The translations under genes were made by a program, and so were the position numbers. A stretch of DNA of 64,000 bases from Chryseobacterium indologenes. GTDB taxonomy: Bacteria > Bacteroidota > Bacteroidia > Flavobacteriales > Weeksellaceae. The notes under the pieces were generated by a model. That model saw only the letters and a list, made by a program, of their open reading frames with translations. It had not been told where the DNA came from and searched no databases. The DNA lies in NCBI RefSeq assembly GCF_002025665.1, contig NZ_CP018786.1, positions 2,728,001-2,792,000 on the forward strand, given 5' to 3'. Shown piece by piece: positions 49,080 through 58,503 of the stretch. Positions within the stretch are counted from its first letter, which is position 1. Every line of letters begins with the position of its first letter.

Positions 49080-49904
49080 TTATAATAATTTGATCTTATC
49101 GTCTGAAATATCGATGATTTTATCTTTATAAAGTCCTCCGATCGCTTTTTTAAAATTCTTCTTACTCATCTGAAGTTCATCCTTAATCTCTTCAGGTGAA
49201 GATTTATCAGATACATACAGAAGTCCGTAGTTTTCTTCCAGTTTGTTCAGAATCTTTTGTTTGAACTCATCAATATTTTCAAATCCTTCCGGCTGTAAAG
49301 AGACATCTATTTTACCGTCTTCACGAATAGCTTTGATAAATCCTGTTTCTTCTGATAATGGATACAGTTTTTTAAAAACATCGGAAGCGTAGATCAAACC
49401 AATGTATTGTTTATTGATGATGACATTCCAGCCCAATTCACTTTCATTCATCATGATCAGGTCTACTTTGTCTCCTTTTTTGAACGGAAGTTCATCATAC
49501 TGAGGATTTCTCTTGAATTTCGTAGTACCAGTAATCAGTTCCATATCTTCGTCTACATAGATATAAACCAGGTATCTTTTCCCTTCGATAATTTTGGTTT
49601 TCTGCTGCTTGTAAGGAATAAATAAATCTTTAATGATTCCCCAGTCCATAAAAGCTCCGCTTGGAAGACTTTGTACACAGCTCATTACCGCAAATTCACC
49701 GACTTCAGCTAACGGAATCTCAGTAGTTGCTTTTAATTTATCATCATCCTGATATACAAAAACTTCAACCTCCTCACCTATTTCTTTTTCATCCTGAATA
49801 AAGATTTTAGGCAGAAAAGCCTTTTCACCGGATTCATCTACGAGGATCCATCCTGAATTAATTTTTTCTGAAATTGTTAAAGTTTGAGTTTTTCCGAGTT
49901 GCAT
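49080..49904 (-). CDS. CvfB/YitL-like S1 RNA-binding protein
   Basis: A 274-residue protein with three S1-like OB domains in tandem and a C-terminal winged-helix domain (FKKAIGGLYKDKIIDISDDK). The first domain reads SGWILVDESGEKAFLPKIFI; the central one holds GAFMDWGIIKDLFIP and GWNVIINKQYIGLI. This order matches CvfB/YitL, RNA-binding proteins that affect virulence and metabolism in Firmicutes. Target RNA in Bacteroidota is not known. Monocistronic, minus strand. Confidence 0.9.
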   Translation of the reverse strand: MQLGKTQTLTISEKINSGWILVDESGEKAFLPKIFIQDEKEIGEEVEVFVYQDDDKLKATTEIPLAEVGEFAVMSCVQSLPSGAFMDWGIIKDLFIPYKQQKTKIIEGKRYLVYIYVDEDMELITGTTKFKRNPQYDELPFKKGDKVDLIMMNESELGWNVIINKQYIGLIYASDVFKKLYPLSEETGFIKAIREDGKIDVSLQPEGFENIDEFKQKILNKLEENYGLLYVSDKSSPEEIKDELQMSKKNFKKAIGGLYKDKIIDISDDKIKLL

Positions 49905-50040
49905 TGATGATAAAATTAGCTGACAAAGGTACGGAAATTTGAAGATGCCAACCTAGTCAATACCGTTATAATTCTTTTGAAGACTTATTTTAGCCTTTCA
50001 TAAAGACTGTAAAACGCTTACATTTGAATAAAAAACAATC

Positions 50041-50487
50041 ATGAAAAAGTATTTCATCCTCCCTCTTTTCCTTTCGGTTATCTTTTCAAATGCTCAACTG
50101 CTGGAGAAAACAGCGGTGAATATTTCATATCGATATACCGGAAGAAATTTTCTGCAGGCCGGATTAGAATACAGATTTGGAGAGCGCTATGAAGGTTCTA
50201 TTATTGCGGGCCCCTCTTTGCTTTATACCCGTGTTAATGAGACAGATAAATTGATTCCCGAGATGAATATCAATTTTCTCCGTGCCGGATTGTTGATTGG
50301 AGCTTCCGCCAACCCCTATTCAGTAGAACCAAGAATAGGGGTGTCCCTATTTAATGCTGTATTTCTCAATACCGGATATGCTTTTCCTATTCACAGAGAT
50401 AAATATTTTAAAGGAATAACCTTTGGAATACAGCTTAATATCGCTCCGAAACATTCTAAGTTTTATGACAAGCTGAAAATAATGTAA
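50041..50487 (+). CDS. Small outer-membrane/secreted protein
   Basis: A 148-residue protein with a signal peptide (MKKYFILPLFLSVIFSNAQ) and alternating hydrophobic-polar strands (NISYRYTGRNFLQAGLEYRF, RAGLLIGASANPY), compatible with a small beta-barrel or lipocalin-like outer-membrane fold. Repeated Gly/Tyr and Arg at strand ends support this. No named family. Convergent with the SDR gene that follows. Confidence 0.72.
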   Translation: MKKYFILPLFLSVIFSNAQLLEKTAVNISYRYTGRNFLQAGLEYRFGERYEGSIIAGPSLLYTRVNETDKLIPEMNINFLRAGLLIGASANPYSVEPRIGVSLFNAVFLNTGYAFPIHRDKYFKGITFGIQLNIAPKHSKFYDKLKIM

Positions 50488-50516
50488 AAGAACAACTTCA
50501 GATGTATTTTTATTGA

Positions 50517-51308
50517 TTAAATGATCTTTAAAACTCCGCTATCTGCTCTTAAGCTTGCTCCATTTACCGCAACCGAAAGAGGACTGGAAAGGTATACTGC
50601 CAGACTGGCAATTTCTTCAGGATTTATAAATCTTTGTAAAAGAATATGCGGATTGGAGGTCTGAATAATAATTTCTTTCATTTGATCCACAGTCAGATTT
50701 TGAACTTCGGCTATTTGCTCTACAGTATGAGCAACCCCATCGCTATAGGTAGGGCCACCTAAAATGGTATTAACCGTAACGGCACTTCCTTTTGTGAGTT
50801 TAGATAAACCATTACTTAATGCTGACATCGCAGCTTTTGTCATTCCATAATGAATCATATTTTCAGGAACATTGACCCCTGATTCGCTGCTGATAAAAAT
50901 AATTCTGCCCGAGTTTTTTCTGATCATCCCGGGAAGCAGCTTTCTTGATAAACGCATCCCGCTCATCACATTGATTTCAAAATAATGATACCAATCTTCA
51001 TCTTTCAATTCATAAAAATCACTGATTCCGAAAACGCCGACATTATTAATAAGAATATCAATATCCTCCAACTCCTCAAGCAGCTTGTTAAGATCTTCTT
51101 TTTTAGCAAAATCTGCCGCAATTCCAAACACATCAGCTTCTGGAAATTCCTGTTTGAGTTTTCTCTTTGCCTCTTCCGTTTTCTCAGCATTTCTTCCATT
51201 GATGACCACTGATGCTCCTTCCTGTAATAATTGTTTTGCAATTGAAAATCCTATTCCTTGTGTAGAACCACTGATAAATGCTTTCTTTCCTTTTAGTTGT
51301 AAATTCAT
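50517..51308 (-). CDS. SDR family oxidoreductase, TetR-linked
   Basis: A 263-residue short-chain dehydrogenase. The cofactor-binding loop is GSTQGIGFSIA (10-20); NNVG is at about 88; and the active-site set S-Y-K appears as IFISSES and YGMTKAAMSAL. NADP use is likely from N/R after beta2 (VVINGRNAEK). Substrate unknown. It lies 44 bp downstream of a TetR gene on the same strand, and both upstream regions share a TTTTTGTAATnAT site. Confidence 0.9.
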   Translation of the reverse strand: MNLQLKGKKAFISGSTQGIGFSIAKQLLQEGASVVINGRNAEKTEEAKRKLKQEFPEADVFGIAADFAKKEDLNKLLEELEDIDILINNVGVFGISDFYELKDEDWYHYFEINVMSGMRLSRKLLPGMIRKNSGRIIFISSESGVNVPENMIHYGMTKAAMSALSNGLSKLTKGSAVTVNTILGGPTYSDGVAHTVEQIAEVQNLTVDQMKEIIIQTSNPHILLQRFINPEEIASLAVYLSSPLSVAVNGASLRADSGVLKII

Positions 51309-51315
51309 TGTTTTA

Positions 51316-51335
51316 TTTTTGTAATGATCGTTAAA
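51316..51335. promoter_or_regulatory. Candidate TetR site before the SDR gene
   Basis: TTTTTGTAATGATCGTTAAA, sharing the left half with the palindrome at 51939-51960, 7 bp upstream of the SDR start. Confidence 0.35.
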
Positions 51336-51352
51336 TAAATAATTAAAAAAAT

Positions 51353-51934
51353 TTAATGCAGTAACTGTAATTGTAATTCAATCTGAGTTTTCAAAATCTT
51401 CCGGTCCGGATAGATTCTTCGAAGGGAATTAATCCCACACCAAAAAGTAATCAGATATTTCCCCAAAATATCAGCCGGTAATGATGACTTCAGGTTTCCC
51501 TTTTTTTGCTGAGTTTCTATGACAGAGGTATAGAGTTTCTCTGTTTCTTTTAATATTTCCGCAGCTTCCTCTTTCAAGTCTTCATCTACGAATGTCATTT
51601 CAACAAGCGTATTGGCAACGATACAGCCTTTCCTATGCTCATCATATTCAGCATTGGCAATATTTATAAAGAAATTTTTGATGACTTCAATAGGATTCTC
51701 ACTGTTTTCCAAGGTGTGTTTAAAAGTTTCAAAATCTTCTCTTCGCTGTTCCAGGCTTTTCTTAAAAAGCTCTTTTTTACCTCCTTTGAAAGTATTATAC
51801 AAACTACCGGCACCTGCTCCTGTTGCATTGCTCAGGTCAGAAAGTGAGGTTGCAGTAAAACCTTTTTCCCAGAATATTTTCTGCGCTTTTAGAATCAATT
51901 CTTTGTCCTGATAAATATTGGGTCTCCCTTTCAT
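51353..51934 (-). CDS. TetR-family regulator
   Basis: A 193-residue TetR repressor. The HTH is FTATSLSDLSNATGAGAGSL (about 21-40), similar to AcrR/YcdC-type proteins that sense aldehydes or other electrophiles through Cys; here one Cys lies at GCIVANTLVEM. It precedes the SDR gene on the same strand and its own upstream region has a 22-bp inverted repeat, suggesting autoregulation and control of the SDR. Confidence 0.9.
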   Translation of the reverse strand: MKGRPNIYQDKELILKAQKIFWEKGFTATSLSDLSNATGAGAGSLYNTFKGGKKELFKKSLEQRREDFETFKHTLENSENPIEVIKNFFINIANAEYDEHRKGCIVANTLVEMTFVDEDLKEEAAEILKETEKLYTSVIETQQKKGNLKSSLPADILGKYLITFWCGINSLRRIYPDRKILKTQIELQLQLLH

Positions 51935-51938
51935 TTAT

Positions 51939-51960
51939 TTTTGTAATAATTACTACAAAA
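51939..51960. promoter_or_regulatory. TetR operator, palindromic
   Basis: TTTTGTA-ATAATTAC-TACAAAA, 7+7 inverted repeat, directly upstream of the TetR start. Confidence 0.5.
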
Positions 51961-51992
51961 ATATAAAAAAAGAAATTATCTGACTTATTTTT

Positions 51993-52913
51993 TTAATTAA
52001 AAGATTTCCGGAACTCTAATGGAGTTTGTTTTGTACTTTTTTTGAATAATTTACTGAATGACTGAGGATATTCAAATCCCAGTTGATAAGCAATTTCTGT
52101 AACTGTTAAATTGGAAGCTGTTAAAAGTTTCTTAGCTTTTTCAATTAAATGTTCATGAATATATTGTTGCGTATTCTGCCCTATCGTATTGCGCAGCAGA
52201 TCCGTCATATAATTGGGTGAAAGGTGAAGTTCATCAGCAAGAAACTGAACGGTGGGCAGCCCTTTGGCAAAAGTTTGTTCATTATTAAAATAATCCTTCA
52301 AAATTTGTTCAAGCCTGGTAAGAATATCATTATTCACTGATTTTCTGGTAATAAACTGTCGGTTATAAAAACGGTTGGAATAACTCAATAAAAGATCCAG
52401 GTAAGATACTATGACATCCTGACTGTAATGGTCTATATTATTCTTCAGTTCCTGTTGTAACTGTTTCAGTAAAGATGAAATTACCATATTTTCTTTTTCT
52501 GAAAGATGCAGTGCTTCTGCTATGGAATAAGAGAAAAAACCATATTGATCTATATTTTTCCCTAAAGAATATGAACGGATTAACTCAGCCTTGAATACTA
52601 GCATATATCCTTTAACAGGATTATTTTTTATTGATGTTACGGAAAATACCTGTCCTGGTTTTGTAAAACTCATCATCCCTTCATCAAAATCATAATCTTT
52701 AAGACCGTATTTAAAATTCCCGTTGCTTCCTTTTTTAAGAACAATGCAATAAAAATCATTGGTAAAATGCTTCCATATATCGCTATGCTCATAGCTTAAT
52801 AATTCAAAATCAATTACACTTATCAAAGGATGATCCGGCTGAGGAAGAGCAAACAAACGATGCAGCTCTGAAATAGATCTTATGACATAAGGTACTGAAT
52901 AAGGCTTTTTCAT
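51993..52913 (-). CDS. AraC-family transcriptional regulator
   Basis: A 306-residue activator. The N-terminal cupin-like sensor (about 1-170) precedes two HTH motifs (VQFLADELHLSPNYMTDLLR and VTEIAYQLGFEYPQSFSKLF) near residues 225-295. Bacteroidota AraC proteins of this size often control an adjacent oxidoreductase. Here an SDR gene ends its coding 17 bp before on the same strand, so the pair is probably co-transcribed, SDR first. Confidence 0.92.
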   Translation of the reverse strand: MKKPYSVPYVIRSISELHRLFALPQPDHPLISVIDFELLSYEHSDIWKHFTNDFYCIVLKKGSNGNFKYGLKDYDFDEGMMSFTKPGQVFSVTSIKNNPVKGYMLVFKAELIRSYSLGKNIDQYGFFSYSIAEALHLSEKENMVISSLLKQLQQELKNNIDHYSQDVIVSYLDLLLSYSNRFYNRQFITRKSVNNDILTRLEQILKDYFNNEQTFAKGLPTVQFLADELHLSPNYMTDLLRNTIGQNTQQYIHEHLIEKAKKLLTASNLTVTEIAYQLGFEYPQSFSKLFKKSTKQTPLEFRKSFN

Positions 52914-52930
52914 TTACTCAAATTTACACA

Positions 52931-53755
52931 TTATTTAAAATCCGTAGAAAAGGAAAGCTGTTTCCATTGTTCTAGTTCTTCTGTTTCATTTTTTCTATGT
53001 TCAATAATTGATTCATAACTATCCTTTCCTAATATCAGATGCAATGGAGGATTACTTAAAGTACTAATATTATAAAGTATCTGAGCTAGTTTTACGGGAT
53101 CACCAGGCTGATGACCATGGAAGCTTTGAAGCATATCAATATGTTTGTCCAAATGATAATCTTCAATCTTATTTTCTGCAGCCATTAAAGTTGCCTCACT
53201 CATAAAACCTGTACGGAACATCCCGGGAGCTACTACTGTAACATTGACCCCGAAAATGTTGACTTCCTGCGCAAGGGCTTCCGAAAGTCCTATGACCGCA
53301 AATTTTGAGGCATTATAACTTCCGGTATTGGCATAGCCAACATAACCCATGTTGGAAGAAATATTGATAATATGCCCTGAACCCTGCTTTCTCAGAAATG
53401 GCATAGCATGCCTTATAACATTAACCATCCCAAACAGGTTTACATCCATTGTTTTACGGAATTCTTCATCCTTTATTTCTTCTATACTGCCTGCTAAATA
53501 ATAGCCTGCATTATTAAGAACCACATCAATACTACCAAAATACTTAATCCCTTTTTTTACAGCATTTTTTACATCCTCATCATTAGTAATATCAACCTGT
53601 AAAGAGAGGAAATTTTCTGTATCTCCATTATGGGTAGGTTGTATGTTCCGGGAAACTGCTATTACTTTATCTCCTTTATCTAAAACTTCTTTTACCACCT
53701 GCTGTCCCATTCCTCGTGATGCTCCGGTTATAAACCATACTTTTTGCTTATTCAT
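52931..53755 (-). CDS. SDR family oxidoreductase, AraC-linked
   Basis: A 274-residue short-chain dehydrogenase with GASRGMGQQVV (cofactor loop), NNAGYY and the active-site YNASKFAVIGL. The Arg-rich RN after beta2 (AVSRNIQPT) suggests NADPH. Similar in size and motifs to oxidoreductases used in detoxification. It is upstream of and 17 bp from the AraC gene. Substrate unknown. Confidence 0.9.
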   Translation of the reverse strand: MNKQKVWFITGASRGMGQQVVKEVLDKGDKVIAVSRNIQPTHNGDTENFLSLQVDITNDEDVKNAVKKGIKYFGSIDVVLNNAGYYLAGSIEEIKDEEFRKTMDVNLFGMVNVIRHAMPFLRKQGSGHIINISSNMGYVGYANTGSYNASKFAVIGLSEALAQEVNIFGVNVTVVAPGMFRTGFMSEATLMAAENKIEDYHLDKHIDMLQSFHGHQPGDPVKLAQILYNISTLSNPPLHLILGKDSYESIIEHRKNETEELEQWKQLSFSTDFK

Positions 53756-53881
53756 AATATATCTTATTAATGAGGCAAAGTTCGGATTTCGGAAAGATCA
53801 GGACGTGTTCAAATCATTGTTTGTTGTATTCAAATACAGGATTTTCAATTATTCCAGGGAGAAAGATGAACAAGATTCTTA

Positions 53882-54736
53882 TTATAAATTAGAAATATAA
53901 TCCATCAGTTCCCGTTTGCTGCTTTCAAAATCAAAGGCATCATACACCATGAAATATCTGTCTTTATCGGCACAATTTCGGTACATAGACTTCGCCAATG
54001 CCAATTTTTTATTATCAAAACTAAGGGCTTTTACCAGATCTCTTATTTGTGCAGAAGTAAACATAGAAGTACGCATCTGCTGATTGATCATGGCTACTTT
54101 CCCGTCATCAAACTTTTCATTTCTCATCATCATATCAAAAAACTGGCGGAAAGAATTGTTATCCATCACATTTCCTTGGTTATTCCAGTCTCCAGGTTGA
54201 TTTCCGTAAGGATTGTTCCAGATGTCATTCCAATCATTAAATCCATACTGATTCTGAACAGGATAAGAATCCAATAAAAAGAGACCTTCATTGGTGAAAA
54301 AATCCAGCACCATTCTGTTGTTGTTACGAAGCATCAACGTTGTTCTGTACACCAGAAAACCATTTTCATAAATTGAAATAGGCATTCTCCCTGATGACAA
54401 ATCAAAGAATCTGTATTTTCCGGAACCATTGGCCATCATCTGATCTCCAACCTCAACGGTAAAAAAGCCCTGCTCAGGAATTCTGAGAAAAACTTCTGCA
54501 TATCCGTAGTTTCTGTTCCACTGATAATTTGGATTATTATTTCTATTTCTCTGAGGAATAGTATTATTTCCAGGTCTCATCCCATCAGGAGTTTTGTTTC
54601 TTTCATTTAAGATTTTGGGAGATCTCATTTCTGTAGCAGAAGCTTCATTTTTTAATAATTCCCCTGCTTTTCCTGCTTCCTGTGCCCATGCGCTTATTCC
54701 CGCCAAAAGCATCCAACCGATAAAAATCTTTTTCAT
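53882..54736 (-). CDS. DUF4476 secreted protein
   Basis: A 284-residue exported protein; start 54736 (MKKIFIGWMLLAGISAWAQE), 5 codons after an earlier Met. An Asn/Arg-rich linker (about 43-80) precedes a beta-sandwich (VFLRIPEQGFFTVEVGDQMM) and the C-terminal DUF4476 helical domain (about 190-284, FRQFFDMMMRNEKFDDGKVA, KALSFDNKKLALAKSMYRNC). Function of the domain unknown; it is common in secreted Bacteroidota proteins. Confidence 0.87.
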   Translation of the reverse strand: MKKIFIGWMLLAGISAWAQEAGKAGELLKNEASATEMRSPKILNERNKTPDGMRPGNNTIPQRNRNNNPNYQWNRNYGYAEVFLRIPEQGFFTVEVGDQMMANGSGKYRFFDLSSGRMPISIYENGFLVYRTTLMLRNNNRMVLDFFTNEGLFLLDSYPVQNQYGFNDWNDIWNNPYGNQPGDWNNQGNVMDNNSFRQFFDMMMRNEKFDDGKVAMINQQMRTSMFTSAQIRDLVKALSFDNKKLALAKSMYRNCADKDRYFMVYDAFDFESSKRELMDYISNL

Positions 54737-54784
54737 ACATGAAATTTTCAAAAACCATCTCCATTTTTATGCCAAACCCATATA

Positions 54785-54820
54785 AAAAAGGCTGTCTCAA
54801 AAAGAAACAGCCTTTAATTT
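54785..54820 (-). terminator. Terminator of lpdA
   Basis: AAAGGCTGT (54787-54795) / ACAGCCTTT (54807-54815), T/A-rich flanks, about 40 bp after the lpdA stop. Confidence 0.75.
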
Positions 54821-54856
54821 TTAAATATTTAAATGATTAAATCTTTTAATCAAATA

Positions 54857-56260
54857 TTACATATGAATAGGTCTTTTTGCTGTAGCATCCAATGCAGCCT
54901 CTTTAATAGCTTCTGCATACGTTGGGTGAGCGTGAGAACTTCTTGCAATGTCTTCAGCACTTGCACGGAATTCCATAGCGATTACCCCTTCAGCAATAAG
55001 GTCAGCAGCTCTTGCTCCTACGATGTGCATTCCTAAAACCTCATCTGTTTTTTCGTCTGCAATAATCTTAACAAGACCATCGATATCACCACTTGCACGG
55101 CTTCTACCTAGAGCTCTCATTGGGAAAGATCCAACTTTGTAAGCTACTCCTTCCTCTTTCAGCTGCTCTTCAGTTTTACCAACTCCTGCCACTTCCGGCC
55201 ATGTATAAACAACACCTGGAATAAGGTTATAGTTGATGTGAGGTTTTTGTCCAGCTAATGTTTCAGCTACAAAAACACCTTCTTCTTCAGCTTTGTGAGC
55301 CAGCATCGCTCCTTTGATAACGTCACCGATTGCGTAGATATTCGCAACATTCGTTTGTAGGTGGTCGTTTACTTTTACTCTTCCTCTTTCGTCAAGTTCT
55401 ACTCCTGCTTTCTCAAGGCCAAGACCATCTGTGTAAGGTTTTCTTCCCACAGAAACTAAACAGTAATCTCCTTCTACTACTACTTCTTCTCCTTTTTTAT
55501 CTTTAGCCGTGATCTTTACAGTATCTCCGTTTCTTTCAACCGCAGAAACCGCAGTAGAAAGCATAAACTTCATTCCTTGTTTTTTAAGAACTTTAGTCAA
55601 TTCTTTGCTTAAAGCTCCATCCATTCCAGGGATGATTTTATCCATAAATTCAACAACTGTTACCTGAGCTCCCAATCTTAGGTATACAGAACCTAGCTCA
55701 AGACCGATAACTCCACCTCCGATTACTACCAAATGCTTAGGAATTTCTTTAAGATTTAAAGCTTCCGTAGAAGTAATCACTCTTTCTTTGTCTAAAGAGA
55801 TGAAAGGCAGTGTAGATGGTTTAGAACCCGTTGCAATGATTGTATATTTAGATTCGATGGTTTCAGAAGAACCGTCGTTTTTCGTCACTTTAATCTGAGT
55901 AGCAGATTCGAAGCTTCCTACTCCTTCAAAAACAGTAATCTGGTTTTTGTTCATCAGGTAGCTGATTCCGTCAGTGTTTTGTTTGATCACTTCGTTTTTA
56001 CGCTCGATCATTCTTGCGATATCTGCCTGAGGCTCGTTGATGATAATTCCGTGACCTGCAAAATTGTGTTTTGCATTTTCGAAATGTTCAGAGCTGTCAA
56101 GAAGCGCTTTTGACGGAATACATCCAACGTTAAGACAAGTTCCGCCTAAAGTTGAATATTTTTCAATAATTGCTGTTTTGAAACCTAATTGTGCTGCACG
56201 AATAGCAGCCACATAACCACCGGGACCAGAACCTATTACGGTAACATCGAATTGACTCAT
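54857..56260 (-). CDS. lpdA: Dihydrolipoyl dehydrogenase
   Basis: A 467-residue flavoprotein, E3 of the pyruvate and 2-oxoglutarate dehydrogenase complexes. FAD loop GSGPGGYVAAIRAA, redox disulfide GGTCLNVGCIPSK (C42, C47), NAD loop GGGVIGLELGSVY, and the C-terminal base AHPTYAEAIKEAAL. Length and order are canonical. Its own -7 element (56304-56311) and terminator show a single-gene transcript, apart from the other complex subunits. Confidence 0.96.
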   Translation of the reverse strand: MSQFDVTVIGSGPGGYVAAIRAAQLGFKTAIIEKYSTLGGTCLNVGCIPSKALLDSSEHFENAKHNFAGHGIIINEPQADIARMIERKNEVIKQNTDGISYLMNKNQITVFEGVGSFESATQIKVTKNDGSSETIESKYTIIATGSKPSTLPFISLDKERVITSTEALNLKEIPKHLVVIGGGVIGLELGSVYLRLGAQVTVVEFMDKIIPGMDGALSKELTKVLKKQGMKFMLSTAVSAVERNGDTVKITAKDKKGEEVVVEGDYCLVSVGRKPYTDGLGLEKAGVELDERGRVKVNDHLQTNVANIYAIGDVIKGAMLAHKAEEEGVFVAETLAGQKPHINYNLIPGVVYTWPEVAGVGKTEEQLKEEGVAYKVGSFPMRALGRSRASGDIDGLVKIIADEKTDEVLGMHIVGARAADLIAEGVIAMEFRASAEDIARSSHAHPTYAEAIKEAALDATAKRPIHM

Positions 56261-56303
56261 GTTATTGTATGAATTTGTTTATTATTATCTATCTTAATTC
56301 TCA

Positions 56304-56311
56304 CAAATTTA
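56304..56311 (-). promoter_or_regulatory. -7 element of lpdA
   Basis: Minus-strand TAAATTTG, exact TAnnTTTG, 43 bp upstream of the lpdA ATG. Confidence 0.55.
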
Positions 56312-56390
56312 CATATAAATTACCAAGCACCAAAGTGAGTTTTATCAATTTTAAAAATGATAATTATATGCTTTAGTTTTATGAAAAGTG

Positions 56391-56777
56391 TTATTTTATG
56401 AACTTTATATTTTCTTCATTCCCTTCCTTCAGGTAAATTGCGGTGAAGACCAGAGGTTTTTCAGCTGACGCATTATCAAAATGAAGAATTTTCACGTTTT
56501 TAGGTTCGTAAAAAGCATCTCCTGCATGAAGCACCACTTTTTGTTGTCCTTCAATCTGAAAAACAGCTTCGCCAGAATTTATAATTCCTAAAACGGGACA
56601 GGGATGCAGATGTTCAGGAGCTCCTTGTCCTGCAGCCATTGTTATTTCCTGAATTTCTGTAAATTTAACATTCTGATCAAGAGCAGTTTTTAATAATTCT
56701 TTTCTGGAAATGGTCTTCTGCTGAGCTGCTAAAACAACAGAGTTCAGCATCAAAATAACAATTATAAATGGCTTCAT
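56391..56777 (-). CDS. Secreted cupin protein
   Basis: A 128-residue cupin with a signal peptide (MKPFIIVILMLNSVVLAAQQ). Cupin motif 1 is GQGAPEHLHPCPVLGIIN and motif 2 HAGDAFYEPKNVKILHF; metal ligands His57, His59 and probably Glu are in place. Exported cupins of this size are often annotated as anti-oxidant or quercetin-dioxygenase-like. Substrate unknown. Confidence 0.82.
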   Translation of the reverse strand: MKPFIIVILMLNSVVLAAQQKTISRKELLKTALDQNVKFTEIQEITMAAGQGAPEHLHPCPVLGIINSGEAVFQIEGQQKVVLHAGDAFYEPKNVKILHFDNASAEKPLVFTAIYLKEGNEENIKFIK

Positions 56778-56801
56778 TGATTAGATATTTAATGTATTAG
56801 A

Positions 56802-57146
56802 TTAGATATTCAGCTTTCCTTGTCCAAATGTACCTGTGCTTTCAAAAAAAGAACCACCATACACATACCAGTCAAGGCTTTCCAGGTATTCCACTGCATT
56901 TTCCGGAGTGATCTGGGCACGGTCTTTTTTCGAAACAATTCCTTTGTACCATCTTCCTGATTTGGAAAAACTTTCATATTCAACAAAATAATGAATCCAT
57001 ATTCTTTGGCACAGTTTGCACTGTTGAATCGTTACTTCTCCATATCTTCCGTCTGTATGATCTATACCTAATTCCGAACTTCTGAATTCAGTATAATTGA
57101 AGTCAGGTTTTTCACAGGCACATCCTAATTTTTGGATTTTATTCAT
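56802..57146 (-). CDS. Hypothetical Cys-rich cytosolic protein
   Basis: A 114-residue protein with a C9-x-C11 N-terminal pair and a C38-x2-C41 pair (IQQCKLCQRIWIHYFVEYE), possibly a small zinc site. No signal peptide. Aromatic-rich centre and acidic end. No family recognised. Followed by the cupin gene 24 bp away on the same strand, with a minus-strand -7 element (TAGATTTG, 57169-57176). Confidence 0.72.
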   Translation of the reverse strand: MNKIQKLGCACEKPDFNYTEFRSSELGIDHTDGRYGEVTIQQCKLCQRIWIHYFVEYESFSKSGRWYKGIVSKKDRAQITPENAVEYLESLDWYVYGGSFFESTGTFGQGKLNI

Positions 57147-57214
57147 TGATATTGATTTAATAAAGCCCCAAATCTAAGAAAATAAAACTCCATAAGGCAA
57201 ATAATATGATGATA

Positions 57215-58294
57215 CTACTTCATTAAATCCAGCAAAACTTTCTCATATTTATCCAAAATAATATTCTTGGAAAACCGTGATTTAATCGAGTTTTTTATAG
57301 CATCTCTGTTGTAATTGTTCTGCAATACGGTTACAATCTGCTGGGCAAAGCCATCATAATTTTCAATATTGGCAATTTCACCATTTATATTGTGCTGGAT
57401 AATTTCATTGATTCCCCCAGGGCAGTTATTGGCTAAAGAATAGGTTCCACAGGCTCCAGCTTCCAGAAGAACATTGGGAAAACCTTCGTATCGCGAAGAA
57501 AGCACAAATAAATCAGCATATTTCAAATATTGATAGGGATTTTCTTGTCTGCCATGGAAAATCACTTTTTTCAATCCTAAAAGCTCTTTTGTCTGAAGCA
57601 AAAGGTCTTTGTCTTTTCCATCTCCTAAAATATGAAGCATAATGTTTTCATTCTTCAGTCTTGAAAAAACTTTCAGCAGGTTATCAAATCCTTTTCTGGA
57701 AGACAGATTTCCAATGGCCACTACATTTTTATAATTGTATTTGAAACATTCCGGTTTTAAAGAAATAGACATTTTATCTTCAATAAAGTCAAAGTCTACA
57801 GGATTATTGATCTTGACAATTTTTTTCTTTTTAATATTGAAATTATCAACAAGATCTTTCATCATATCATCACTTTGAGCGATAATTCTCTGATAGTTAT
57901 TGTAAAAATTATAGAAAAACTTAATCTCTTTGCGGGTTACATGCTGTGTGACAACATTAGTTTCTCTCGCAATAAATTTTGTTCTTGGAAAAAGTCTTAT
58001 AAACAATGATAAATAAGCATTTACTTCACCAAAACCGGAGAATACAATATCAGGTTTTCTTCTGTAGATTTCTCCTAAAATAGGTTTTAAAGAATGTCTT
58101 ATTCTTTCGGTATTGATATCGATAATTTCGACATCTTTTTTCAGAAAATTCAAATATCCGCCTTGTTTACGTAACAGCAAAATCTTAGGCTCAAACCGAT
58201 CTCTGGAAAGATGATTCGCTATTGTGGTAACAATCCTTTCTGCGCCCCCGGTTTCTAAGTCCGGCAGAATAAATATGACAGATATTTTTTTCAT
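57215..58294 (-). CDS. Group 4 glycosyltransferase
   Basis: A 359-residue GT-B fold transferase. The N-terminal part begins VIFILPDLETGGAERIVTTI and the donor-binding half has GRQENPYQYLKYADLFVLSS and the E-x7-E signature SSRYEGFPNVLLEAGACG. It would transfer a sugar to a lipid- or polysaccharide-linked acceptor; alone in this stretch, so not part of a visible capsule or LPS locus. The -7 element ends 5 bp before its ATG, suggesting leaderless translation. Confidence 0.9.
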   Translation of the reverse strand: MKKISVIFILPDLETGGAERIVTTIANHLSRDRFEPKILLLRKQGGYLNFLKKDVEIIDINTERIRHSLKPILGEIYRRKPDIVFSGFGEVNAYLSLFIRLFPRTKFIARETNVVTQHVTRKEIKFFYNFYNNYQRIIAQSDDMMKDLVDNFNIKKKKIVKINNPVDFDFIEDKMSISLKPECFKYNYKNVVAIGNLSSRKGFDNLLKVFSRLKNENIMLHILGDGKDKDLLLQTKELLGLKKVIFHGRQENPYQYLKYADLFVLSSRYEGFPNVLLEAGACGTYSLANNCPGGINEIIQHNINGEIANIENYDGFAQQIVTVLQNNYNRDAIKNSIKSRFSKNIILDKYEKVLLDLMK

Positions 58295-58299
58295 CTTAT

Positions 58300-58307
58300 C
58301 AAAGTTA
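58300..58307 (-). promoter_or_regulatory. -7 element of the glycosyltransferase gene
   Basis: Minus-strand TAACTTTG, with a -33 TTTG 21 nt further upstream. Its 3' end is only 5 bp from the start codon. Confidence 0.55.
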
Positions 58308-58437
58308 CTAAAAAGTTTGGTTAAAAGTCAAATATAGGAAGGGTGAAGATTGCTGTTTTGATGGTAATTAACAGAAATTAACTAAGCTTTAAAATCTGAT
58401 TTGATTTTACTATTTACTGTAGACGTAGCACGCTATA

Positions 58438-58478
58438 AAAATAAAGTAAGCCTTCCTGATGAAAAGCTTACTTTATCT
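58438..58478 (-). terminator. Terminator of recQ
   Basis: ATAAAGTAAGC (58441-58451) / GCTTACTTTAT (58466-58476), T-rich on the minus strand, 28 bp past the recQ stop. Confidence 0.75.
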
Positions 58479-58503
58479 AATTATTCTAAAAATATTGATT
58501 TTT

